Part shown: piece by piece, positions 1-6,407 of the stretch
Layout: each line of letters starts with the position of its first letter
Position numbering within the stretch: position 1 is the first letter of the stretch
NCBI RefSeq assembly: GCF_938023125.1
Contig: NZ_CALHDW010000016.1
Span: 1-8,687, forward strand
Direction: 5' to 3'
Origin: an uncultured Porphyromonas sp.
GTDB taxonomy: Bacteria > Bacteroidota > Bacteroidia > Bacteroidales > Porphyromonadaceae
DNA: 8,687 nt
Position numbers and translations under genes: made by a program
The notes under the pieces: generated by a model
What the model was told of the DNA's origin: nothing
The model's database searches: none
What the model saw: only the letters and a program-made list of their open reading frames with translations

Positions 1-102
1 AGCCCCAGGGTGGTTTTTGTTTATCTAAGCGTTGCACTTACAACTGGAAAATACACCCCTGATCTTATTTCACTTTGCCTCTTCCGATTGCTCAGAAATA
101 TG

Positions 103-110
103 TACATTTG
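103..110 (+). promoter_or_regulatory. Probable Bacteroidetes -7 promoter element (TACATTTG)
   Basis: TACATTTG matches the TAnnTTTG -7 consensus of the Bacteroidetes primary sigma factor, and it is followed by a purine-poor leader of about 45 bases before the first ATG at 160. The -33 partner is weak: the nearest TTTG, at 74-77, is 25 bases upstream, further than the usual 19-21. If used, transcription would start near 116-118 and cover the epimerase remnant and the polysaccharide operon. Bases 1-102 contain no gene I can recognise. Confidence 0.4.
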
Positions 111-159
111 CACTTAGATGTCAAAGAGTCCTTTTTTCAGCCCCCATCTTTACACAAAC

Positions 160-273
160 ATGAAACTACTAATCACTGGCGGAGCAGGTTTCATAGGCTC
201 CAACCTCTGCGAGCACTTCCTTCGTGAAGGACATACCGTCCGCTGTCTTGACAATTGTAGATGGTGTAGATAA
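160..273 (+). pseudogene. Truncated 5' end of NAD-dependent sugar epimerase/dehydratase (extended SDR)
   Basis: ATG at 160 opens a 37-codon frame beginning MKLLITGGAGFIGSNLCEHF. This is the first beta-strand and glycine-rich NAD-binding motif (GGAGFIG, residues 7-13) of the extended short-chain dehydrogenases that epimerise or dehydrate nucleotide sugars. Homology runs to about residue 32 (LDN, the end of the second beta-strand). The last five codons (CRWCR) do not fit the family, and TAA at 271-273 ends the frame. Intact members have roughly 300-350 residues, so about 90% is missing, including the catalytic Tyr-x-x-x-Lys. The following flippase ATG starts at base 274, directly after the stop and in the same frame. 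I read this as the stub of a gene whose remainder was replaced when the flippase region was swapped in. It could still be translated as a short leader peptide. The exact enzyme subfamily cannot be told from the stub. Confidence 0.8.
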
Positions 274-1548
274 ATGACCTTACCGAAGTTCATATCCGAA
301 AACATTCAGTTGGCAAAAAGACATGGGAAGATTGTAGAGAATACAATTGCCATGTCCTTTATCACGTTCCTAAATTCGAGTTTTCAGCTAATCATATATC
401 CTTTCCTAATCCGAAAGGTGGGTGCTGAGGATTATGGGCAGTTTGCTTTCGCACTTTCTATCGTCTCCTATTTTATGGTATTTGTCGGATTTGGCTTTGA
501 TATGATTGCTACGAAGTATATGGCAATAGCACACGAAGAAGGGGATAGCAAGGAAAAGAGTGCCATTGTTTCTAAGATATTCTCCGCAAAGCTCTACTTG
601 CTTATCCCGGCACTGGTTGTCTATGCTCTACTTATTCTTGTGATACCTCGTCTGTACTCCTATAAAGAACTCTATTTAGCCCTTAGTCTCCTAGTAGTAA
701 GCTATGTATTTATCCCAGGGTGGTACTATCAAGCGCTACAAAACAACCGAGTATACCTGTACATACAAATTGTCTCTAAGGTTATACTGCTCTCTATAGT
801 GCTGCTAGCTGTACGAGGAGAAAGAGCTATATATGTATACACATGGGTCTTTGCTATCACGTCCTTTCTAGGGTATCTTGTTTCCGCTCTTTACCTTGTG
901 GCACATGACAAAGTGATCGTCTCCTTAGTCTCTTTGAGGAGTACTCTGGCTTATTTTAAAGAGTCCTCGCATCTATTTCTCTCTAATTTTCTCTCTATCT
1001 TTAAGTCTTCTGGTATTTATATCGTCATTGGAACTCTATTTGGCATGAAAGAGTTGACCGCTTTTGATTTCAGTTTTAGAATTACTCAAAACGTCCTCAA
1101 TCTGACTAAGTCTCTAAACTTAGCTATATTTCCGAATATCGTAACTAATTTCTCAGTAGATCGAGTAAAGCGAATCCTTAGAAAGGAAATCATTCTAGGA
1201 CTACTTATGACACTAGGAATTATTGCTATAGGTTGGCCTCTCATCATCATTATGGGTAATGGACCTATAATTGATATCGCCTATCCAGTCCTCGTGATTA
1301 TGTCTGGCATGGTCTTTATTTGGTTCTTGTCTAGCTTTTTCATTGACTTGGTGCTTATTCCTAGTGGTAAGAATCAAGTGGTCTTTTGGAATCAGCTTCT
1401 AAGTCTTACACTCATAGCCGTTTTTTCTGCAGTGTCATACTTTTTACGCTTACCTGTTTGGGCTTTTACTCTTGCGATACTTATTGCTGGGGGAGTTGAG
1501 CTAACCTTCCTTTGTTATGTCTCAAAGCTCTTTGAGAGTACAAGGTGA
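274..1548 (+). CDS. wzx: Wzx-type polysaccharide flippase
   Basis: A 424-residue, strongly hydrophobic protein with about 12 predicted membrane segments, the usual size of PST/MOP-superfamily flippases. These move undecaprenyl-pyrophosphate-linked repeat units across the inner membrane. The N-terminal region (residues 20-85) has the family layout: an amphipathic start, a first helix with NSSFQLIIYPFLIRKVG, then the EDYGQFAFALSI helix and an FGF turn. PGWYYQAL (148-155) matches the 'P-x-W-hyd-x-Q' stretch after the fourth helix. The start follows the epimerase-stub stop with no gap (TAAATG), which suggests translational coupling, and no alternative ATG lies nearby. The gene ends 25 bases before the polymerase gene. 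It is visibly richer in A+T than the epimerase stub and the downstream glycosyltransferase, as usual for horizontally exchanged flippase and polymerase genes. The sugar substrate cannot be inferred. Confidence 0.88.
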   Translation: MTLPKFISENIQLAKRHGKIVENTIAMSFITFLNSSFQLIIYPFLIRKVGAEDYGQFAFALSIVSYFMVFVGFGFDMIATKYMAIAHEEGDSKEKSAIVSKIFSAKLYLLIPALVVYALLILVIPRLYSYKELYLALSLLVVSYVFIPGWYYQALQNNRVYLYIQIVSKVILLSIVLLAVRGERAIYVYTWVFAITSFLGYLVSALYLVAHDKVIVSLVSLRSTLAYFKESSHLFLSNFLSIFKSSGIYIVIGTLFGMKELTAFDFSFRITQNVLNLTKSLNLAIFPNIVTNFSVDRVKRILRKEIILGLLMTLGIIAIGWPLIIIMGNGPIIDIAYPVLVIMSGMVFIWFLSSFFIDLVLIPSGKNQVVFWNQLLSLTLIAVFSAVSYFLRLPVWAFTLAILIAGGVELTFLCYVSKLFESTR

Positions 1549-1573
1549 CTTTTAATACTTAAGAATAGCTCGT

Positions 1574-2764
1574 ATGAATAGCCTCTACACCTTCTACTCA
1601 TGGACGGACATTATTGCTGTATTGTCCTACCTTATAGTCACAATCTTTTTATGCATAAAGCTATCAAGGCATAGAGGTACATTCCTTCTACTCTCTATAC
1701 TTCACTTTACGATGACTTGTTTTTACTACTACAATGGCACCGTTAGTATAGATGTTAGTGACTGTGCTATGTATTATAGGGTGTCGTATCAGTATAGTGG
1801 CTCTTGGATTAGCATCCTTAGCATTAGGGAGAGTGTCACCTTTATTTGGTTCCTTTGCTTACCCCTAATACATATTCTAAAGCTTAATTATCTCGGTTGC
1901 TTCATCTCATTTTCTATCGTAGGTCTATTGGGCTGGTTTTTATTGTTCCGAGTGATCTTGGACGTTCTTGTCTCTAAAAAAAGATCGAAGTGGATCTACT
2001 TTGTCTTTCTACCTCAGCTACACTACTGGACTTGTGCTATCGGAAAGGATTCTATTATGTTCTTTTTGATATGTTTCGCTCTATTCACTTGGCACTTTAG
2101 AAAGCCGATGTGGACTTTTTTCTTCTCAGTTCTTCTCATTGCACCCATACGAATACATGTTGCGGTGGGCATTATGTTGGCATATGTGCTTTCCGTATTT
2201 TATTCTAAGCGACACTATACTTGGCGTGTAAAAATGCTCTTAGCTCTTGTCTCTCTAGTAGGACTCTTTTTGTCTTTTAAGGTCGCTCTACAAGTAACAA
2301 ACTCTTTAAATTCTCAAGAACTCAGTGTGTATGTGACGAGAGATGATGCAAAATACAGTGACACAAATGCAGGTGTGGATTTAAGTGATGCGCCTTGGGG
2401 AGTGAAGGTTTTATCATTCCTTTTTCGGCCATTGTTTTTTGATGCCCATAACTACTTAATGATAGAGGCTTCTGTAGAAAATGTCTTTTGGGTACTATTA
2501 TGCTTCACGATTGCATTACGGCTTTGCAATCGTCAAACACGTCGAGAGGCAGATTGGCACTACTTAGGATTTGCAATTCTGTCAATTATTATTCTCTCGT
2601 TAGGCCTTTCTTATGGGAACTCTAACCTAGGAATAGCTGTTCGACAAAAGACAATGATCTTTCCATTCTTATTTTATAGTCTATTCTTGCTTCAGCCATT
2701 GAAGCTATCTCAGAGATATAAGACAATAAATACTCCAACATCAATTAACCCCTTATTAAAGTGA
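1574..2764 (+). CDS. wzy: Probable Wzy/EpsG-like polysaccharide polymerase (membrane protein)
   Basis: A 396-residue protein with about ten predicted membrane helices, placed directly after the flippase. Wzy polymerases join flipped repeat units into long chains on the periplasmic face. They are poorly conserved, so this call rests on topology, size, context and a few motifs. HYWTCAIGKDS (150-160) resembles the (W)-x-x-x-x-GKD motif of Bacteroidetes EpsG-like polymerases. PIRIH (191-195) follows the next helix. A soluble loop spans about 240-275, and an NLGIAVRQK segment (351-359) precedes the last helix. The ATG at 1574 gives a short N-terminus before the first helix. The stop at 2762-2764 shares its final A with the ATG of the next gene (TGATG), so translation is probably coupled. 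Like the flippase it is A+T rich. An O-antigen ligase or a protein of another membrane family cannot be excluded. Confidence 0.7.
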   Translation: MNSLYTFYSWTDIIAVLSYLIVTIFLCIKLSRHRGTFLLLSILHFTMTCFYYYNGTVSIDVSDCAMYYRVSYQYSGSWISILSIRESVTFIWFLCLPLIHILKLNYLGCFISFSIVGLLGWFLLFRVILDVLVSKKRSKWIYFVFLPQLHYWTCAIGKDSIMFFLICFALFTWHFRKPMWTFFFSVLLIAPIRIHVAVGIMLAYVLSVFYSKRHYTWRVKMLLALVSLVGLFLSFKVALQVTNSLNSQELSVYVTRDDAKYSDTNAGVDLSDAPWGVKVLSFLFRPLFFDAHNYLMIEASVENVFWVLLCFTIALRLCNRQTRREADWHYLGFAILSIIILSLGLSYGNSNLGIAVRQKTMIFPFLFYSLFLLQPLKLSQRYKTINTPTSINPLLK

Positions 2765-3906
2765 TGAAGTTACTACGACTATTTACATCGGCAGGGTCAA
2801 TTGGGCTTATCAAGGGTCAGTATCGCTATCTAAGAGAGCATGGCATTGACGTTGTCGTAGCTACAGGGCCATCATCTCTTTCGGACAAGCATCTTGCACT
2901 CTTGGAAGGAACGCCTCATAGACTGGTGCCTCATTTGGTACGTCCCATCTCTATTTGGAATGACATAAGAGCTCTCTTTGAGCTAATCAAGCTCATCAGA
3001 AGGGAAAAACCTGATGTAGTCCATGCAAATACGCCTAAGGCATCCCTCTTTGGCATAACTGCTGCTTGGTGGTGTCGTGTGCCACATCGCATCTATACGG
3101 TTACTGGACTTCGCTTCCAAACGGCAAAGGGCTTCTTTCGCTGGCTACTTATCACTATGGAGCGTATCACCTGTTGCCTCAGCACCAAAGTAATCCCAGA
3201 GGGCGATGGGGTGGCAAAGACACTGCGTGACGAGCGTATTACAAGGAAGCCTCTCAAGAAGCTACACAACGGAAACATTAACGGAATTGACTTGGCATAC
3301 TACGATAAGGGTGCCATACCTATAAGCTTGCTGAGCCAAGCTATGTCTGAGACGAGCTTCTCTGAGGAAAGCTTCACCTTTGTCTTTGTAGGACGGATCG
3401 TGAGGGATAAGGGGATCTGTGAACTTGTGGAGGCGTTCACCCGTCTGCAGCAAGAGCATCCCGATGCTCGATTGCTACTTGTTGGCGACTTCGAGCATGA
3501 ACTCGATCCACTTCCGGAGGACGTCTATCATACGATACAGAGTCACCTAGCTATCTACTGTGCAGGGTGGCAAGATGATGTGCGCCCTTGGTTTGCTGCG
3601 ACGGATGCACTAGCCTTCCCCTCCTATCGGGAGGGCTTTCCAAATGTCGTAATGCAAGCGGGTGCTATGGAGCTCCCCTGCGTTGTCTCCGACATCAATG
3701 GTTGCAACGAAATCATCATAGAGGGAGAGAATGGCCTGATCATACCTCCTCATGATGCAGCAGCACTATATCAGGCCATGAAGCGTATGATAGAGGACAA
3801 AGCTCTCTACACGCACTGCCAGCAGAATGCTCGCCCCCTGATCGCCTCGCGCTATAAGCAAGAGGATGTGTGGCAAGCAACGCTGGAGATGTACAAAGAG
3901 CTATAA
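2764..3906 (+). CDS. Family GT4 glycosyltransferase (GT-B fold)
   Basis: A 380-residue cytoplasmic, membrane-associated enzyme expected to transfer a sugar from a nucleotide sugar to the growing lipid-linked repeat unit. The N-terminal Rossmann half contains VHANTPKAS (87-95), typical of Bacteroidetes capsule GT4 enzymes. The C-terminal half opens with FVFVGRIVRDKGI (206-218) and has SYREGFPNVVMQAGAM (287-302), then SDINGCNEII (309-318), which form the nucleotide-sugar site. The E-x7-E position reads E290...Q298, a substitution I recall as common in this subfamily, so activity is not in doubt on that basis. I chose ATG 2764, which overlaps the previous stop as TGATG. A GTG codon at 2761 would add one residue. 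Base composition is less A+T rich than the two genes before it. It is the only non-initiating glycosyltransferase in the window. Donor and acceptor sugars cannot be named. Confidence 0.9.
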   Translation: MKLLRLFTSAGSIGLIKGQYRYLREHGIDVVVATGPSSLSDKHLALLEGTPHRLVPHLVRPISIWNDIRALFELIKLIRREKPDVVHANTPKASLFGITAAWWCRVPHRIYTVTGLRFQTAKGFFRWLLITMERITCCLSTKVIPEGDGVAKTLRDERITRKPLKKLHNGNINGIDLAYYDKGAIPISLLSQAMSETSFSEESFTFVFVGRIVRDKGICELVEAFTRLQQEHPDARLLLVGDFEHELDPLPEDVYHTIQSHLAIYCAGWQDDVRPWFAATDALAFPSYREGFPNVVMQAGAMELPCVVSDINGCNEIIIEGENGLIIPPHDAAALYQAMKRMIEDKALYTHCQQNARPLIASRYKQEDVWQATLEMYKEL

Positions 3907-3946
3907 GAATGAAATGGTATAACTTACGACAATAACAAGAGTGTCT

Positions 3947-5236
3947 ATGAACTTTAGAAAGTTAGCATTCAACCTCGTTGACTCCATGAGAGGAGGATTG
4001 ATAAATACAGAGCTCAAACGCCTCGAACGTTCCGAGATAGATAAAGACTTCTACAATGCTGAGAAGAGTGCCTCGATGAGAACCTTCTTGGCATCTCTAC
4101 GAGATGTGCCAAACTATAAAGACTTAGACATGTCGAAGGGCTTAGAGCAGTTCTCCGTAATCCAAAAGAAAACGATCCAAAGTGATCGGAGTAACTTCCT
4201 ATCGACAGCATATCAGAGAGGGGATCTTATCAAAGTGTCTACCTCTGGATCATACGGTCTTCCCGCAGAGTACTATCTGACGAAGCAAAAGAAAGCACAG
4301 CAACTAGCCGAGGTGATTCACTATGGGCGCAAAGTCGGCTATGATGTCGGCGTCAAGCATATGTACATCCGCTCGGTGGTGCATAAGAGTGCCTTCAAGC
4401 AATACTTGCAAAACGAGCACTATCTAGGATGCAAAGACCTTGACGATCGTTTCTTGCAAAGAGCTAGAGAGGTCTTAAAAGGAAGGCAGGTTAAGGTAAT
4501 CATAGGATTTCCTACGGCTATCTCGATGATTGCAGACTACTGTCTTAGAAAGGGTGATACGAAGTCTAGCTGCTCTATAAAAGGAGTTATTACAAGCTCT
4601 GAGAATCTCTCTGAACAGCAACGAGAGATTATGAAGAAAGCTTGGGGAGATATAGGTATTTGTAGTAGATACTCGACAGAAGAGTTTGGAGTGTTAGCGT
4701 GTCAGTATGAAGCTGGTGGAAACTTTCTCATCAACTCGCTAAACTATCATATTGAAATCCTCAAGATAGACTCGGACTTACCTTGTAGAGAAGGTGAAAT
4801 AGGACGTATCGTCGTTACGGATCTTCATTCTTTTGCCAATCCCTTAGTACGCTACGACACTGGAGATCTAGGGCTAATAGAGCGCAGAGAGACAGATGAG
4901 TTTGGTAGCTTGCTCGCTTTTAAGTCTCTGTCTGGAAGAGGGGTGCAAGTTATCGTTACTCCTTCGGGTGAGTTGAAGTACCCTCTCTACTTAGATACTA
5001 TAATGGAGCGTTTTGAGGACACTATTCTTCAATATCAGCTCATTCAAGAGACAAAGAGCGACTTCCGTCTTTTGGTTATCCCTAAAGTTCCTTCTATAGA
5101 TGGGATCCTAAATGACTTGAATATAACTATGCTAAGATGGCTCGGAGAGGGAGCCATCTTAAATATAGAGGTCGTCAAAAGTCTAGAGATGCTACCATCG
5201 GGCAAACGTCCTTATGTCATCAACAAGACCCTTTGA
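3947..5236 (+). CDS. PaaK/CapK-like adenylate-forming enzyme (phenylacetate-CoA ligase family)
   Basis: A 429-residue soluble protein of the ANL adenylate-forming superfamily, closest in layout to the PaaK-like 'CapK' proteins found in polysaccharide loci. Visible motifs are a P-loop-like STSGSYGLP (98-106), TSSEN (216-220), the aromatic-STEEFG adenine-pocket motif (YSTEEFG, 242-248), RYDTGD (302-307, whose Asp binds ribose hydroxyls) and PSGKRPYV (417-424), whose Lys419/420 matches the C-terminal catalytic lysine. All core elements are present, so it is probably active. By family chemistry it would activate a carboxylic acid as acyl-AMP, and perhaps acyl-CoA, for attachment to a sugar. The true substrate of glycan-locus members is generally unknown. 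I chose ATG 3947 over an in-frame GTG at 3941. The 40-base gap before it is the longest inside the operon. The next gene starts two bases after its stop. Confidence 0.82.
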   Translation: MNFRKLAFNLVDSMRGGLINTELKRLERSEIDKDFYNAEKSASMRTFLASLRDVPNYKDLDMSKGLEQFSVIQKKTIQSDRSNFLSTAYQRGDLIKVSTSGSYGLPAEYYLTKQKKAQQLAEVIHYGRKVGYDVGVKHMYIRSVVHKSAFKQYLQNEHYLGCKDLDDRFLQRAREVLKGRQVKVIIGFPTAISMIADYCLRKGDTKSSCSIKGVITSSENLSEQQREIMKKAWGDIGICSRYSTEEFGVLACQYEAGGNFLINSLNYHIEILKIDSDLPCREGEIGRIVVTDLHSFANPLVRYDTGDLGLIERRETDEFGSLLAFKSLSGRGVQVIVTPSGELKYPLYLDTIMERFEDTILQYQLIQETKSDFRLLVIPKVPSIDGILNDLNITMLRWLGEGAILNIEVVKSLEMLPSGKRPYVINKTL

Positions 5237-5238
5237 CT

Positions 5239-5865
5239 ATGTACCGAGCATATATCAAGCGCGCTTTAGACTTTCTCCTAGCCCTCTTCGGACTGATCGT
5301 TTTGTCGCCTCTGCTAATGGTAGAGACGGTGTGGCTACACTTTGCCAATAAGGGGGCAGGAGTGCTTTTCACACAGGAGCGCCCAGGCAAGGATGAGCGA
5401 ATCTTTAAGCTCTACAAGTTCAAGAGTATGACCGATGAGCGAGATTCGGAGGGCAATCTGCTACCCGATGGGGAGCGACTCACGCCTGTAGGTCGTTTCA
5501 TCCGCAAGACCTCGCTCGATGAGCTACCTCAGCTGTGGAATGTCCTCAAGGGGGATATGAGCTTGGTCGGTCCACGTCCTCTATTTGTGGACTATCTCCC
5601 ATATTATACGACAAGAGAGAGATTGCGCCATACTGTACGTCCGGGCATTACGGGTCTAGCTCAAGTAAGGGGCCGCAGTTACCTTCCTTGGGATCAGAAA
5701 CTCGCAACAGACGTTGAGTATGTAGAGCGTCTCAGTTTCACCCTAGACTGTCGCATCTTATTTAAGACCGTGGCAAACGTCCTTACCTCAAAAGATGTTG
5801 CCATAGATCCAGGAATAAGAGGCATCAGACTCGATGTGGAACGAAAAGAAAAAGTCCAAATATGA
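5239..5865 (+). CDS. PglC-like monotopic phosphoglycosyl transferase (initiating sugar transferase)
   Basis: A 208-residue enzyme expected to transfer a phospho-sugar from a UDP-sugar to undecaprenyl phosphate, the first committed step of repeat-unit assembly at the inner membrane. The N-terminal re-entrant helix (residues 7-33) carries the Ser23-Pro24 kink. The short catalytic domain follows, with RPGK (48-51), FKLYKFKSM (57-65), the DE dyad at 94-95 (TSLDELPQLWN), LVGPRP (109-114) and RPGITGLAQVRGR (134-146). Length and single membrane anchor fit the small PglC group rather than the larger WbaP group. An in-frame ATG at 5137 would overlap the upstream gene by 100 bases and add residues unlike the family, so I chose ATG 5239 (Tyr-x-x-x-x-Lys-Arg-x-x-Asp-Phe start). 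Its end overlaps the GNAT gene by ATGA. The small-group substrate is often an N-acetylated amino or diamino sugar, but this one cannot be fixed. Confidence 0.93.
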   Translation: MYRAYIKRALDFLLALFGLIVLSPLLMVETVWLHFANKGAGVLFTQERPGKDERIFKLYKFKSMTDERDSEGNLLPDGERLTPVGRFIRKTSLDELPQLWNVLKGDMSLVGPRPLFVDYLPYYTTRERLRHTVRPGITGLAQVRGRSYLPWDQKLATDVEYVERLSFTLDCRILFKTVANVLTSKDVAIDPGIRGIRLDVERKEKVQI

Positions 5866-6407
5866 TTATATTCAGATATTTACGAGAGCAAGACTTGGTA
5901 ACTAGAGTTGCATGGCTCAATACACCCTCTCTTGTGAACAATATGAGCATTCAAGGAGAGATCACGTTGCAAGGAACGCAACAGTGGTATGAACGTGTGA
6001 GTAAGATACCTAATAGATATGATGTTGTCCTAGAGGAAGGGGGCGAGCTTATGGCAATGGGTGGCCTAACCAACTATGTAGAGGAAACAAGATCGATCGA
6101 AAGCTACCTGTTTGTAAACCCTCAAGCTCAGTCTAAGGGTCTTGGGACGCTAATCCTTCATCAGATGGTCGGGATTGCTCTTTCCAAGCTAAGCTGTGAT
6201 AATGTCTTCGCCTATGTAATGCCATCGAATACTCCGTCAATGCGAGTCTATAGAAAAGTTGGCTTTCAGGTCGTCGACAACTCGGCACAGCAACTGTTCC
6301 CTATATCAAAGGAAAACAGAGATGTGCTACGTGTCACAGCTTTGTCGTATAATACACAAGCCGTACCATCATCAACATTACAAGAAGTGGAAAACTTAGT
6401 ATTATGA
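5862..6407 (+). CDS. GNAT-family N-acyltransferase, probably sugar-modifying
   Basis: A 181-residue cytoplasmic protein with the GNAT fold. The acyl-CoA pyrophosphate-binding loop is QSKGLGT (90-96, Q-x-x-G-x-G), and PSNTPSMRVYRKVGF (121-135) is the characteristic helix/strand pair after it. Strand beta4 with VVLEEGGELMAMGGL (55-69) is also clear. The last 30 residues or so, past the fold, are not recognisable. It overlaps both neighbours by ATGA (5862 and 6404), so it is very likely translated together with the PglC-like and ATP-grasp genes. By context it would acylate an amino group on the nucleotide sugar used by the initiating transferase (as PglD does by an unrelated fold, or PseH and WecD by this one) or pass on an acyl group made by the CapK-like enzyme. 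The acyl donor and acceptor are inferred, and a housekeeping acetyltransferase role is less likely given the coupling. Confidence 0.85.
   Translation: MIIFRYLREQDLVTRVAWLNTPSLVNNMSIQGEITLQGTQQWYERVSKIPNRYDVVLEEGGELMAMGGLTNYVEETRSIESYLFVNPQAQSKGLGTLILHQMVGIALSKLSCDNVFAYVMPSNTPSMRVYRKVGFQVVDNSAQQLFPISKENRDVLRVTALSYNTQAVPSSTLQEVENLVL

Noticed and set aside
21..40. Second promoter at the upstream TTGCACTTA copy
   Set aside because: The preceding TA is one base out of register with TAnnTTTG and no -33 element is visible.
3093..3459. Two short minus-strand open frames (61 and 65 codons) inside the GT4 gene
   Set aside because: They are antisense to a well-supported gene, have no family resemblance and no start context.
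3909..3935. Eight-codon frame (MKWYNLRQ) between the GT4 and CapK-like genes
   Set aside because: Too short and featureless to support as a gene; most likely chance in spacer DNA.
4014..4211. 65-codon minus-strand frame inside the CapK-like gene
   Set aside because: Antisense shadow of a conserved coding region; composition and sequence are not protein-like.
5137..5238. Upstream in-frame ATG (5137) as start of the PglC-like gene
   Set aside because: It would overlap the preceding gene by 100 bases and add 34 polar residues before the membrane anchor that do not fit the family. ATG 5239 gives the normal length.
5535..5717. 60-codon plus-strand frame inside the PglC-like gene
   Set aside because: Out-of-frame shadow of the DE/GPRP-containing catalytic region.
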